From NCBI RefSeq assembly GCF_021919345.1, contig NZ_CP089293.1, positions 1,054,001 through 1,118,000 on the forward strand: 64,000 nt of DNA. Reading direction: 5' to 3'. Made by a program: the position numbers and the translations under genes. This DNA is from Paenarthrobacter nicotinovorans. GTDB lineage: Bacteria; Actinomycetota; Actinomycetes; Actinomycetales; Micrococcaceae. The notes under the pieces are model-generated. The model searched no databases. It was not told the origin of the DNA and saw only the letters and a program-made list of their open reading frames with translations. Shown here piece by piece: positions 17,005 through 25,136 of the stretch; position 1 is the stretch's first letter, and each line of letters opens with the position of its first letter.

Positions 17005-18383
17005 GCCGGCACCGCTGCTTCGGAGTCGACGGTGGCGTTCGACGACGGGACGTCGCCCGGGTCTGCACCGTGGCGGCGCATGCCCTGCTGGATGTCCGCT
17101 GCCGCGACATCGCGGACCAGGACGTTGTTCTCGACGGCGAGAGCCGCCGCGACGCCAACGGCTTGGCCCATGGCCATGCAGGGCGGGATCTCGCGGGACA
17201 TCTTCTGGGCCTCGGGCGTTGCCGAGTAGTGCCGTCCGGCCACCAGGAGCTGGTCCACTTCCTTGGGCAGCAAAGAACGGTAGGGGTAGTAGTAGTCCCG
17301 GCCGCGTGCCACGGTGTCTGCGAAGTGGCGGCGCTGGGTGACGTCGTCCTTGGTCATGACGTATTCGCCTTGCAGGAGCCGGGTCTGGCGGACGCCCATC
17401 TGGGAGGCGACGTCCAGCATGTAGCAGTTTTCGAAGCCCGGGAGGTTGGCGCGGACGTAATCCACGGCCTCGGAGATCCGGTCGCGGGCAGCGAACTCTG
17501 CTGCGGTCATGTCGGCGGGGTCGACACCGTCGAAACCGGTCATGTGCGGGGCGTTGCACCAGACGACGCCGTCGATGGGGGTCTTGAGCCACCACAGTTC
17601 CCAGGCGCCGCCGAGGAGGCGCTTGATCTTGCGGTTGATGGCGCGGGCTTCCTTCGGATTGGCCTGCTCGAAGGCTTCGGCCGCGTTGGTATCGACGTTC
17701 CCGAGGCGGAAGACCAAGGTGGTGAGGTAGTTGTCCTTGGCGTAGCTGGCACCGGCACGGGATGCGACGTCGATGTCACCGGTGGTGTCAATGACGACGT
17801 CGGCCATGAAGGCCTGCGGGCCAAGTTTCGTTTCGCAGATGACGCCCTTGATCACGCCGTTGTCCACGATGGGACGGGAGAACCAGGAGTGCAGGCGGAG
17901 GTCCACTCCGGCTTCGCGGACGAGGTCGTTGGATACGCGCTTCCAGCCGTCGGGGTCGAAGGCGGCGGCGTAGCAAATGGGCTTGGGGTTGGTGTGGGAG
18001 TGGAAGTCGAAGGTGCCGAAGCGCCCCCACTTGTTCCAGAGTTCCTCGGAGGTCTTGCGGTCATCGGCCGGCGGGACGATGGCCAGGCCCAGCTTCTGCA
18101 GGCGTTCGACGTACTCGGAGACGATACCGGTGACGGTGATTTCCTGGCCGTTGATCATGTCGTCGAGGACAAGGACCATGCCGCCGGAGGCGAGGCCACC
18201 CAGGGATGAGTAGCGTTCGAGCAGGGTGACCTTCGCGCCGGAGCGCGCTGCGGTGACGGCGGCGGCCACACCGGCGGGCCCGCCACCTACGACGAGGACA
18301 TCGGAGCGGGAGATGACCGGGGCGGTGAGGTCCGCCGTCGAAGTGCTGAGTTCGAGGGACGTGTGGTGTTCGAGCGGGTTCAT
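17001..18383 (-). CDS. FAD-dependent oxidoreductase (FAD_oxidored family)
   Basis: A 460-residue flavoprotein with an N-terminal dinucleotide loop DVLVVGGGPAGVAAAV (residues ~28-43), LLERYSSLGG binding the ribose, and a C-terminal QLLVAGRHYSATPEAQ/MAMGQAVGVAAALAV flavin-contact region. It belongs to the PF12831-type proteins, which often lack assigned substrates. It lies between the transporter and the CoA-transferase and probably dehydrogenates the substrate early in the pathway. No signal peptide or Tat motif is visible, so a cytoplasmic location is expected. Confidence 0.9.
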   Translation of the reverse strand: MNPLEHHTSLELSTSTADLTAPVISRSDVLVVGGGPAGVAAAVTAARSGAKVTLLERYSSLGGLASGGMVLVLDDMINGQEITVTGIVSEYVERLQKLGLAIVPPADDRKTSEELWNKWGRFGTFDFHSHTNPKPICYAAAFDPDGWKRVSNDLVREAGVDLRLHSWFSRPIVDNGVIKGVICETKLGPQAFMADVVIDTTGDIDVASRAGASYAKDNYLTTLVFRLGNVDTNAAEAFEQANPKEARAINRKIKRLLGGAWELWWLKTPIDGVVWCNAPHMTGFDGVDPADMTAAEFAARDRISEAVDYVRANLPGFENCYMLDVASQMGVRQTRLLQGEYVMTKDDVTQRRHFADTVARGRDYYYPYRSLLPKEVDQLLVAGRHYSATPEAQKMSREIPPCMAMGQAVGVAAALAVENNVLVRDVAAADIQQGMRRHGADPGDVPSSNATVDSEAAVPA

Positions 18384-18393
18384 GGTGAAGTCC

Positions 18394-19722
18394 TTACTTG
18401 CCGACGAAGATGCCGTTGCTGCGGCGGGCGGCGATGTAGAAAACGATGCTGAGGATGGACAGGACGGCCACGTAGACCGGGAAGATCCAGCTGAGGTTCA
18501 GTGATTGGAACCAGACCAGGAGGTAGGAGGCGGTTCCGCCGAAGAGGGCCACACCGATGCCGTAGCCGAGGGCTACGCCGGTGCCGCGGATGTTCTTGGG
18601 CATCAGGGAGGAGCTGACCACGTTGTAGAGGGTCATGTTGAGCACCAGAACGATCGAGCCGCCCAGGAGGACTGCCGCGAAGCCTCCGATGCCCGGCTGT
18701 ACGTAGAGCAGCATCAGGAAGACCGCGGGGATGGCAAGGATGCGGGTGACCAGGAACCAGGTGGACATCGCTTTGCCGTCGGCGAGTTTTCCGATGACCC
18801 AGCTGCCAATGACCAGGATGACGCCCAGGATGGTGGTCAGGGCGAATACAGCGGTGGGATCTTCCTTGAATCCGCTGCGGGCGGCGCTGGGGAGGCCTAC
18901 GTTCCAGGCGTAGTTGTAGGCCTGTGCCGCGCCCACCACGAAGATGATGGCCAGGACGGACAACCAGTGCTTGCCGACGCCCTTCCAGACTGCGCGGGGG
19001 GTGTTGGTTGCCATTTCCTCCTGCTTGAGGGTTTCCGGGAGGGAACGGCGGAGGTAGAGGACCACGAAGCCGAAGAGGGCGCCGATGATGAACGGGACCC
19101 GCCAACCCCACTCGCCCATGGCGGTCCCGCCGATGACCAGGCTGCAGAGGAAGCTGACCAGGGAGGCCATGAGGATGCCGATGTTCACATAGAAGGACAT
19201 GATGCCTGCGACGTACCCTTCGCGGCCTTCTGGTGCCAGTTCCACGGCGTGGGACGTGGAGAGCGGAGCTTCGATGCCGGTCGAGATTCCCTGCAGGACG
19301 CGGCACACCAGGAGGATGATGCCGGCGGCAGGGCCGATGGTTGCGTAGCTCGGGGTGATAGCGATGATTAGGGTGGTGCCTGCCATCAGCATGATGGACA
19401 GGAGCATGACGCGTCGTCGGCCGATCCGGTCCGCCAGCGTGCCCAGGAGGATGCCGCCCAAGGGGCGGAAAGCGAACCCGACGGCGAACACAGCCAAGGC
19501 GTTCAGCGTTGCCGAGAGGGGATCGGTATTGGGGAAGAAGTTGGGGCCGATGAAGGCTGACAGGAGGCCGAAGACCATCCAGTCGTACCATTCAAGGGCG
19601 TTGCCCAGGCCAAGTCCGAGGAGGCCCTTACGGACTTCCGGGGTGAACCTGGCGTTCTTCACGGCAGTGGATTCATGGGTTTTGGGTGAGGGGACTACGT
19701 TGTCCGTTTGGATGTCGAGCAT
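18394..19722 (-). CDS. MFS transporter, metabolite:H+ symporter (MHS) type
   Basis: A 442-residue, 12-helix permease. The ATG was chosen because AAGGA lies 7 bases upstream; the frame extends 35 codons further without a site. MHS-family signatures are LGNALEWYDWMVFG in helix 1 and DRIGRRRVML after helix 2, as in ShiA, KgtP and ProP. Members import organic acids, osmolytes or aromatic acids with protons. As the first gene of the downstream FAD/CoA-transferase/hydratase operon it most likely imports that pathway's substrate, probably a carboxylate. Confidence 0.9.
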   Translation of the reverse strand: MLDIQTDNVVPSPKTHESTAVKNARFTPEVRKGLLGLGLGNALEWYDWMVFGLLSAFIGPNFFPNTDPLSATLNALAVFAVGFAFRPLGGILLGTLADRIGRRRVMLLSIMLMAGTTLIIAITPSYATIGPAAGIILLVCRVLQGISTGIEAPLSTSHAVELAPEGREGYVAGIMSFYVNIGILMASLVSFLCSLVIGGTAMGEWGWRVPFIIGALFGFVVLYLRRSLPETLKQEEMATNTPRAVWKGVGKHWLSVLAIIFVVGAAQAYNYAWNVGLPSAARSGFKEDPTAVFALTTILGVILVIGSWVIGKLADGKAMSTWFLVTRILAIPAVFLMLLYVQPGIGGFAAVLLGGSIVLVLNMTLYNVVSSSLMPKNIRGTGVALGYGIGVALFGGTASYLLVWFQSLNLSWIFPVYVAVLSILSIVFYIAARRSNGIFVGK

Positions 19723-19883
19723 GGAAGTGTCCTTACGCTGACGCCCGGGAGGGCGTGGGAGGGTATGACGCAGGAACGCCCGTTGGAGGCGTTTGATGCG
19801 AAAGTGGCAAGGAGTGTCAGCGGCCACGTGTTCGTGCCCGGACGGTTAAGGGAAAACGCCGGCGCCGTTGTACGGCGGCAGGG

Positions 19884-20483
19884 TTACCACGCGTGTGGTG
19901 CGTTGACCCAGATGGCTACGCATACCTCTTCGTAGCTGTTCTTGTACCAGTGGGGGATCTCTGAGGAGTAGGTGATGGAGTCGCCCTCTTCGAGGCTGTA
20001 GCAGACGCCGTTCAAATAGACGTCTTTACGGCCGGAGATGATGTAGCAGAACTCTTCACCGCTGTGGGTAAAAGGGGTGTCGCTGGTGTCGTGCCCTGGG
20101 GGCGTGCTGATCCACTGTGCTTCGATGCTTCCATCGCGGTTCGGGGTGAGCAGTTCATGTACTGCTTCACCGACGGATTCGCGCGTGACGTTCTTCAGGT
20201 TGCGTCGATCGGACCTGCGGACCACGGGGGACTTTGATTCGTCCTGGCCTATGAAGAATCTCCCTACGGGGATGTCCAGGCCGTGGGCCAGCTGGGCCAA
20301 CGTGGTGAAGGAAGGGTTGGCCATGCCGCGTTCGATCTGGCTGACGATTGCCTGGCTGAGGCCTGTAATGTCCGAGAGTTGGGCGAGGGTCATGCCCTTT
20401 GCCTTGCGCATGGTGCGCACCTTGTTTCCTACAGTCGCCAGCAGTTCGCTGGTGGCTGGTGGGGCAGGAGTCTCGGTGGTCAT
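19884..20483 (-). CDS. XRE-family regulator with C-terminal cupin domain
   Basis: Residues ~17-72 form a helix-turn-helix (MTLAQLSDITGLSQAIVSQIERGMANPSFTTL), and residues ~120-195 a cupin_2 barrel (HSGEEFCYIISGRKDVYLNG). Regulators of this architecture sense small metabolites and usually repress neighbouring catabolic operons. The gene lies directly upstream of, and in the same direction as, the MHS/FAD/CoA-transferase operon, which it probably controls. An inverted repeat in its own upstream region (20551-20570) is a candidate operator. Confidence 0.92.
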   Translation of the reverse strand: MTTETPAPPATSELLATVGNKVRTMRKAKGMTLAQLSDITGLSQAIVSQIERGMANPSFTTLAQLAHGLDIPVGRFFIGQDESKSPVVRRSDRRNLKNVTRESVGEAVHELLTPNRDGSIEAQWISTPPGHDTSDTPFTHSGEEFCYIISGRKDVYLNGVCYSLEEGDSITYSSEIPHWYKNSYEEVCVAIWVNAPHAW

Positions 20484-20550
20484 TGCCGCATCCTTCGTTG
20501 GTGAGCTAACTCACACAACTATAGTGAAGATTTTTAGCGAGTCAATGGTT

Positions 20551-20570
20551 TTCTTCATTAAGGTGAAGAA
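20551..20570. promoter_or_regulatory. Inverted repeat upstream of the XRE-cupin gene
   Basis: TTCTTCA-N6-TGAAGAA, a perfect 7-bp palindrome in an AT-rich gap between the Hpt-like stop and the regulator start. A related half-site, GTGAAGATTTTTA, lies about 25 bp nearer the regulator gene. It could be the autoregulatory operator of the XRE protein. A weak hairpin terminator for the Hpt-like gene is the alternative. Confidence 0.5.
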
Positions 20571-20572
20571 TT

Positions 20573-20953
20573 TTACGGAATCGGGGTTTCCAGCTCCCGG
20601 ATGGTCCCGAAGACGAAGTTCTCGATCGCACGGACTTGATCCGTCAGTTCGTGCAGGTGATCGGCAGTGGGCAGCAGCCGGATGCTCATCTCCAGTTCCG
20701 TCGCCAGGCGCTCCATGCAGATCGCCCCCACCATATGGCTGGACGTCTTCAAGCTCAAGACCGCGTCCATGGCGTCTTCGATGTCGAGATTGTCCAGGGC
20801 GCGATGCAGCCGGGAAACCCGCCAGGGCAGCAGGGCCACGTAATTGCGAACGAACGCGTGGATGATGGTGGGGTCGCCGCCGAGCTCGGCTTGGAGTCCA
20901 GTGAGAACGGTGTGATCCACCAAGGCGTCTGTGCACTCGTCATACTCAGACAC
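20573..20953 (-). CDS. Degenerate histidine-phosphotransfer (Hpt)-like protein
   Basis: About 126 residues, mainly helical. The GTG start is favoured because GGGAGGGG precedes it; another in-frame GTG lies at 20986. Residues 64-77 (AVLSLKTSSHMVGA) align with the Hpt motif A-H-x-L-K-G-S-S-x-x-x-G-A, but the phosphorylated His is Leu66 and the Gly is Thr70. The nearby His73 is displaced by seven positions. It may bind a kinase or regulator without phosphotransfer. No two-component partner is adjacent. Confidence 0.7.
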   Translation of the reverse strand: MSEYDECTDALVDHTVLTGLQAELGGDPTIIHAFVRNYVALLPWRVSRLHRALDNLDIEDAMDAVLSLKTSSHMVGAICMERLATELEMSIRLLPTADHLHELTDQVRAIENFVFGTIRELETPIP

Positions 20954-21156
20954 CAAACCCCTCCCGCCTCCGAACAATCGATTCACGCTTCAACAGTAGA
21001 ACCCGTGGAACAGCGGAAGTGCCATAAAAGCAAAGCTTGATCCAATCTTGAGCGGACTCAGAGGGAGTCTTGATTCCCGGGCCGCAGAGTAGGTCGAACA
21101 GAAGAAATCCCTGATCCGGGGGACCTTCCAGCGTCTACCAAGGAGAGGGGAAAAGC

Positions 21157-21330
21157 GTGGACAGCAGTGCTCGCCCATCGCCTGGGCTGATGGTCACTAT
21201 TGCCTTTTGCCTGGCGATCCTCCTCGGCATCGGCGGGACCGCGGCCTATGCTCTCTGGGAGCAGGGATCACACAGTGTTGGCTCCGATCACCCCGTCGAG
21301 TCTGCCCCCTCAACGTCCTCCAGGCCGTAG
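21157..21330 (+). CDS. Small single-pass membrane protein, unknown
   Basis: A 57-codon frame starting at GTG behind an AGGAGAGGGG ribosome site. The product has a short polar N-terminus, one hydrophobic segment of about 20 residues (VTIAFCLAILLGIGGTAAYAL) and a Ser/Pro-rich tail. Its last 43 bases overlap the convergent vsr gene in antisense. No family is recognised. The strong ribosome site and clear membrane segment support it being real. Confidence 0.5.
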   Translation: MDSSARPSPGLMVTIAFCLAILLGIGGTAAYALWEQGSHSVGSDHPVESAPSTSSRP

Positions 21331-21767
21331 CCGGCGCGCCTGCCCAGGAAATCCGTCAAGCGGTTTTCGAGAACCGGAAGATCCTTCAGCTCGCATTCCC
21401 AGACCGTCAGCACCTGCCAGCCGGACGCACCGAGTTGCTCCCGCTGCCGGGCATCCCGCTCCCGGGTCCGGGAACGCTTGGCCGCCCAGAAGTCCGCATT
21501 CGCGGCAGGAGCATGCAGGCCGGCCTTGCAGTCGTGGAAATGCCAGAAGCAGCCGTTGACGAAGATGACCTTGCGGCGGCCGGCGAACACCAGATCGGGC
21601 CGGCCGGGGAGCTTTGATCCGCCGGATTGGCCGTGCAGGCGATACCTGTAGCCCTTGGCATGCAGGAGCCTGCGGACCAGCAACTCCGGTTTGGTGTCCT
21701 TTCCCCGGATTTTGGACATGTTGCGGCTGCGCTGCTCCGGTGTCAACAGGTCCCGGCTTTCGCCCAT
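21288..21767 (-). CDS. vsr: Very short patch repair endonuclease (Vsr)
   Basis: A 159-residue protein with the full Vsr signature: LTPEQRSRNMSKIRGKDTKPE at the N-terminus, the catalytic Asp in LPGRPDLVFAGR, and FVNGCFWHFHDC, which carries the active-site His residues and zinc ligands. Vsr nicks 5' of T in T:G mismatches arising from 5-methylcytosine deamination. It is usually coupled to a C5-cytosine methyltransferase, but none is present in this window. It lies downstream of bsaP on the same strand, with a 63-bp palindromic repeat between them. Confidence 0.93.
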   Translation of the reverse strand: MGESRDLLTPEQRSRNMSKIRGKDTKPELLVRRLLHAKGYRYRLHGQSGGSKLPGRPDLVFAGRRKVIFVNGCFWHFHDCKAGLHAPAANADFWAAKRSRTRERDARQREQLGASGWQVLTVWECELKDLPVLENRLTDFLGRRAGYGLEDVEGADSTG

Positions 21768-21785
21768 AAGACCACTCTACCCAGG

Positions 21786-21848
21786 GAGTTTTTGTACAGA
21801 TAATGGCCTTATGGAGCGCTTTTAGGAGCATTATCTGTACAAAAACTC
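21786..21848. repeat. 63-bp palindromic element, copy 1
   Basis: Perfect 20-bp inverted arms (GAGTTTTTGTACAGATAATG at the left, its complement at the right) flank a 23-bp centre. A second element of exactly the same length lies at 39584-39646. The two share the first 13-14 bases at both ends and a CCTTA-nGG-nGC-nCT core. Copy 1 sits between bsaP and vsr, and bsaP terminates inside it. It looks like a small dispersed extragenic palindrome, possibly a MITE/REP-like unit. Confidence 0.85.
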
Positions 21849-22039
21849 GTGAGGGGGTGGCGTGAACACTCGGCCGTCCACCCCAACGGCGTGACCTGGA
21901 CCTTCATGCGCCTCCGACACGCCGGGCAATAGCGCGGCGGCTCCATCACCAACTGCTGTCGGCAGCTTTGGTGAGCGTCCGACGTCGGGCCCTCACCTCC
22001 GCAGTGCCCGCAGTAGGCGGGCGGCACCGCGGCCCTCAC
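21809..22039 (-). CDS. bsaP: Biotin synthase auxiliary protein BsaP
   Basis: A 76-residue Cys-rich protein starting at a GTG that overlaps the bioB stop (GTGA). It has paired cysteines YCGHCGG near residue 9 and [14 protein letters not shown] near 37, then GWTAECSRH. This matches the actinobacterial BsaP family (Mycobacterium Rv1590), an iron-sulfur-binding partner needed by the mycobacterial biotin synthase. The final residues ([13 protein letters not shown]) are encoded by the 63-bp repeat and appear to replace the native C-terminus after the conserved C-S-R-H. Confidence 0.85.
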   Translation of the reverse strand: MRAAVPPAYCGHCGGEGPTSDAHQSCRQQLVMEPPRYCPACRRRMKVQVTPLGWTAECSRHPLTSFCTDNAPKSAP

Positions 22040-23058
22040 AGCGACTTCTGGAGCTCCTTGATGGGCATGTTCAGCTCCACCAGGAGATTGAGGTCGGCGT
22101 TGGCAGGACGGCCCAAGGTGGTGAGGTAGTTGCCGACAATGACGGCGTTGATCCCGCCGAGGAGACCCTCCCGGGTGCCAAGGTCGCCGAGCGTCAGTTC
22201 GCGTCCTCCCGCGTAGCGGAGCACGGTGCGTGGCATGGCGAGGCGGAAGGCGGCGATGGCGCGGAGGGCGTCCTTGCCGTCCATGATCCCTTGGTTATCC
22301 AAAGGCGTTCCGGGGCGGGGATTGAGGAAGTTCAGGGGGACTTCGTGCGGTTCAAGGGCGGCGAGCTGGGTGGCCAGTTCGGCGCGTTGCTCCACGGATT
22401 CGCCCATGCCGATCAGGGCGCCGCAGCAGAGTTCCATGCCGGCAGCCTTGACCATGGCGCAGGTTTCGAGGCGTTCTTCGTAGCTGTGCGTGGTGACGAC
22501 CTCGGGAAAGTAGCTGCGGGCCGTTTCGAGGTTGTGGTTGTACCGGTGCACGCCCCACCCGGCCAGCTGGTCCACCTGGCGCTGGGTGAGCATGCCCAGG
22601 GAGCACGCGATGTTGATGTCCACGTCCTCGTTGATGCGGTCGATCGCGAACTTGATCTGGTTCATGAGCTTGATGTCGGGGCCACGAACGGCGGCGACGA
22701 TGCAAAACTCCGTGGCACCTGTCGCGGCGGTTTCCTTGGCTGCCTTGACGAGCTCCGGGATGTCCAGCCAGACCCCGCGGACGGGGGAGTCGAACAGCCC
22801 GGATTGGCTGCAGAAATGGCAGTCTTCAGGGCAGCCGCCGGTCTTGATGGAGATGATGCCTTCCACCTCCACGTCCTCGCCGCAGTGTTTCAGCCGAACT
22901 TCGTGCGCGAGTTGCAGGGCCGCCGGGATGGCGTCGTCAGGCAGCCGCAGAATCTCGACAAGCTGGTCTTCGTTCAGGCCCTCGCCGCGTTTCAGGACCT
23001 GCCGACGGGCGGTGTCAAGAATGGCGTGGACGGTCTTTTCCTGGGGTGCGTGGGTCAT
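22036..23058 (-). CDS. bioB: Biotin synthase (radical SAM)
   Basis: A 340-residue BioB. The radical-SAM motif appears as [13 protein letters not shown] (C-x3-C-x2-C), preceded by [10 protein letters not shown]. Downstream are [33 protein letters not shown] and the C-terminal GREL segment ([14 protein letters not shown]). It inserts sulfur into dethiobiotin to make biotin. No bioA, bioD or bioF is in view. It is coupled by a 4-bp overlap to bsaP, matching the type of biotin synthase that needs this auxiliary protein. Confidence 0.96.
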   Translation of the reverse strand: MTHAPQEKTVHAILDTARRQVLKRGEGLNEDQLVEILRLPDDAIPAALQLAHEVRLKHCGEDVEVEGIISIKTGGCPEDCHFCSQSGLFDSPVRGVWLDIPELVKAAKETAATGATEFCIVAAVRGPDIKLMNQIKFAIDRINEDVDINIACSLGMLTQRQVDQLAGWGVHRYNHNLETARSYFPEVVTTHSYEERLETCAMVKAAGMELCCGALIGMGESVEQRAELATQLAALEPHEVPLNFLNPRPGTPLDNQGIMDGKDALRAIAAFRLAMPRTVLRYAGGRELTLGDLGTREGLLGGINAVIVGNYLTTLGRPANADLNLLVELNMPIKELQKSL

Positions 23059-23254
23059 GTCCTCGACGGTATCCGTGCAGGTGGAAGGACATTTTGTGGG
23101 GTGCGCACAAAGGGTGATCCGGGATTTTGGTGATGGAAGCTTTGGTAGCCCTGATGCAGAAGTTACAACTGCGAAACACGCCCGTGACTGAATTGACGCG
23201 CTGCGTGACTAGCGTCGTGGACGAGCCCAGGACCCACGAAGAAAGCGAGCCCGC

Positions 23255-24982
23255 ATGAGCGACGACACGACGAGTACCGCAACGCTGGAGCCGACGACGG
23301 CGGCAGGCCCCGCCGTCGTCAACGGCACCTCAACCGTTCCAGCGTCAGGCAACGCCGACGCAATGAGCGCAGCGAAAGAAAGCCTGGAGGACTACACGCT
23401 CCGGTTCGCACCGCGTTCCTACCGGAAGTGGAGCGCCGGCGTGGTGGCAACCAGCGCCCTGGGTGGAATTGCGTACCTGGCCGACTTCTCCATTGGAGCG
23501 AACATCGGGATTGCCTATGGGACGGTGAATGCCATCTTCGGCATCATCGTGGCCGCAGTGATCATCTTCGCCACAGGTTTTCCGCTTGCCTACTACGCGG
23601 CCCGGTACAACATCGATCTTGACCTCATCACCCGTGGCTCCGGTTTTGGCTACTACGGCTCGGTGGTCACCAACATCATCTTTGCCACGTTCACGTTCAT
23701 CTTCTTCGCCCTGGAAGGCTCCATCATGGCCCAGGGCCTCCAGCTGGGCCTGGGCATTCCGCAGTGGATCGGCTATGCCGTGTCCACCATCATCATCATT
23801 CCGCTGGTGATCTACGGGATGAAGACCCTGGCCACGCTGCAGGTATGGACCACGCCCCTATGGCTCCTTCTGATGGTGGTTCCGGTGGGCTACCTTCTTC
23901 TTTCACACCCTGAGAGCATCGACGCCTTCTTCGCGTTCACCGGTGCTTCGGGCGACGGCGGACCAAACCTGGCGTCGGTGATGCTGGCCGCAGGCGTCTG
24001 TCTGTCCCTGATGGCCCAGATCGCCGAGCAGATCGACTACATGCGCTTCATGCCGCCCAAGACCGCCGAAAACAAGGGCGCCTGGTGGCGTGCAGTGATC
24101 CTCGCCGGGCCGGGCTGGGTGATCTTCGGCGCCATCAAGCAGATCATCGGCCTGTTCATCGCCATCTACCTCATCGCCAAGCTCGACCCCGCAGCCGCAG
24201 TCCACGCCAATGAGCCGGTCCACCAGTTCCTGGGCGTCTACGAAGAGATGATGCCGGCCTGGCTCGCCATGACCCTGGCCGTGGTGCTGGTGGTCATTTC
24301 GCAGATCAAGATCAACGTGACCAACGCCTACTCCGGATCACTTGCCTGGACCAACTCCTTTACCCGCATCACCAAGACCTACCCGGGCCGCATGGTGTTC
24401 GTGGTGGTGAATCTGGTGATCGCATTGATCCTCATGGAGTCGAACATGTTCGAGTTCCTCAACACCATTCTGGGCTTCTACGCCAACTGCGCCATGGCGT
24501 GGGTGGTCACGGTAGCCTCGGACATCGCCATCAACAAGTACCTGCTGAAGATCTCGCCCAAGGTTCCGGAATTCCGGCGCGGCATGCTGTACGCCGTGAA
24601 CCCGGTGGGCTTCGTGTCCATGCTGGTTTCCGCCGGAGTTTCCATCGCGGTGTTCTTCGGTGCTTTCGGCTCCGCCGTCCAGCCGTTCTCGCCGATCTTC
24701 GCTGTGGGCCTGGCGTTGGTGCTGCCGCCGGTGCTGGCTCTGGCGACCAAGGGCCGCTACTACTTGCGCCGCACCGACGACGGCATCGAGCTGCCGATGT
24801 TCGACGCCGACGGCAACCCAAGCGACGCCAAGCTCCTCTGCCACGTCACAGGCCTGGAGTTCGAACGCCCCGACATGCTCCGCTCCGGCCAGGACGGTCC
24901 CGACGGCGAACCGCAGTACATCTCGTCCCTCGCCTTGTCCACGGACAAGTCGGGCGGCCTGGTCCTTCCCGCTCAAAAGTAG
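23255..24982 (+). CDS. NCS1-family purine/cytosine-type permease
   Basis: A 575-residue integral membrane protein with about 12 hydrophobic helices and hydrophilic ends. It has NCS1 features: ESLEDYTLRFAPRSYRKW before helix 1, then ALGGIAYLADFSIG, GFPLAYYAARYNIDLDLITRGSGFGYYGS and INVTNAYSGSLAWTNSF. The family imports nucleobases, allantoin, hydantoins or thiamine with H+ or Na+. The substrate cannot be decided here. It is divergent from bioB, separated by 196 bp with no obvious riboswitch, and ends before a strong hairpin. Confidence 0.88.
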   Translation: MSDDTTSTATLEPTTAAGPAVVNGTSTVPASGNADAMSAAKESLEDYTLRFAPRSYRKWSAGVVATSALGGIAYLADFSIGANIGIAYGTVNAIFGIIVAAVIIFATGFPLAYYAARYNIDLDLITRGSGFGYYGSVVTNIIFATFTFIFFALEGSIMAQGLQLGLGIPQWIGYAVSTIIIIPLVIYGMKTLATLQVWTTPLWLLLMVVPVGYLLLSHPESIDAFFAFTGASGDGGPNLASVMLAAGVCLSLMAQIAEQIDYMRFMPPKTAENKGAWWRAVILAGPGWVIFGAIKQIIGLFIAIYLIAKLDPAAAVHANEPVHQFLGVYEEMMPAWLAMTLAVVLVVISQIKINVTNAYSGSLAWTNSFTRITKTYPGRMVFVVVNLVIALILMESNMFEFLNTILGFYANCAMAWVVTVASDIAINKYLLKISPKVPEFRRGMLYAVNPVGFVSMLVSAGVSIAVFFGAFGSAVQPFSPIFAVGLALVLPPVLALATKGRYYLRRTDDGIELPMFDADGNPSDAKLLCHVTGLEFERPDMLRSGQDGPDGEPQYISSLALSTDKSGGLVLPAQK

Positions 24983-25059
24983 CCGGACCCACCCAACGGG
25001 GAGCGGCCGACGCGGTTATCAGAAACCGGCGGCATTGATTGCTACCTGCTTGGCCGACG

Positions 25060-25100
25060 CAGAACGCCCCGGCTTCCTTTGGGGGAGCCGGGGCGTTCTG
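25060..25100. terminator. Hairpin between permease and convergent CsbD gene
   Basis: A perfect 15-bp stem (CAGAACGCCCCGGCT and its complement) with an 11-base loop lies between the NCS1 permease stop and the stop of the convergent CsbD-like gene. It is well placed as a bidirectional terminator, although no long T-run follows. Confidence 0.75.
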
Positions 25101-25136
25101 CTGTGTGTTCTGCGTTTGTTGGTCGAGCTGTGGGGC

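Noticed and set aside
17005..17595. N-terminal extension of the CoA-transferase frame through the FAD-oxidoreductase gene
   Set aside because: Arg/Pro/His-rich sequence; the true ATG overlaps the upstream stop by 4 bp and begins family homology.
21786..21848. Element copy 1 as a simple rho-independent terminator of bsaP
   Set aside because: The stop codon is inside it, the T-run is within the arm rather than after the stem, and an equal-length copy occurs elsewhere.
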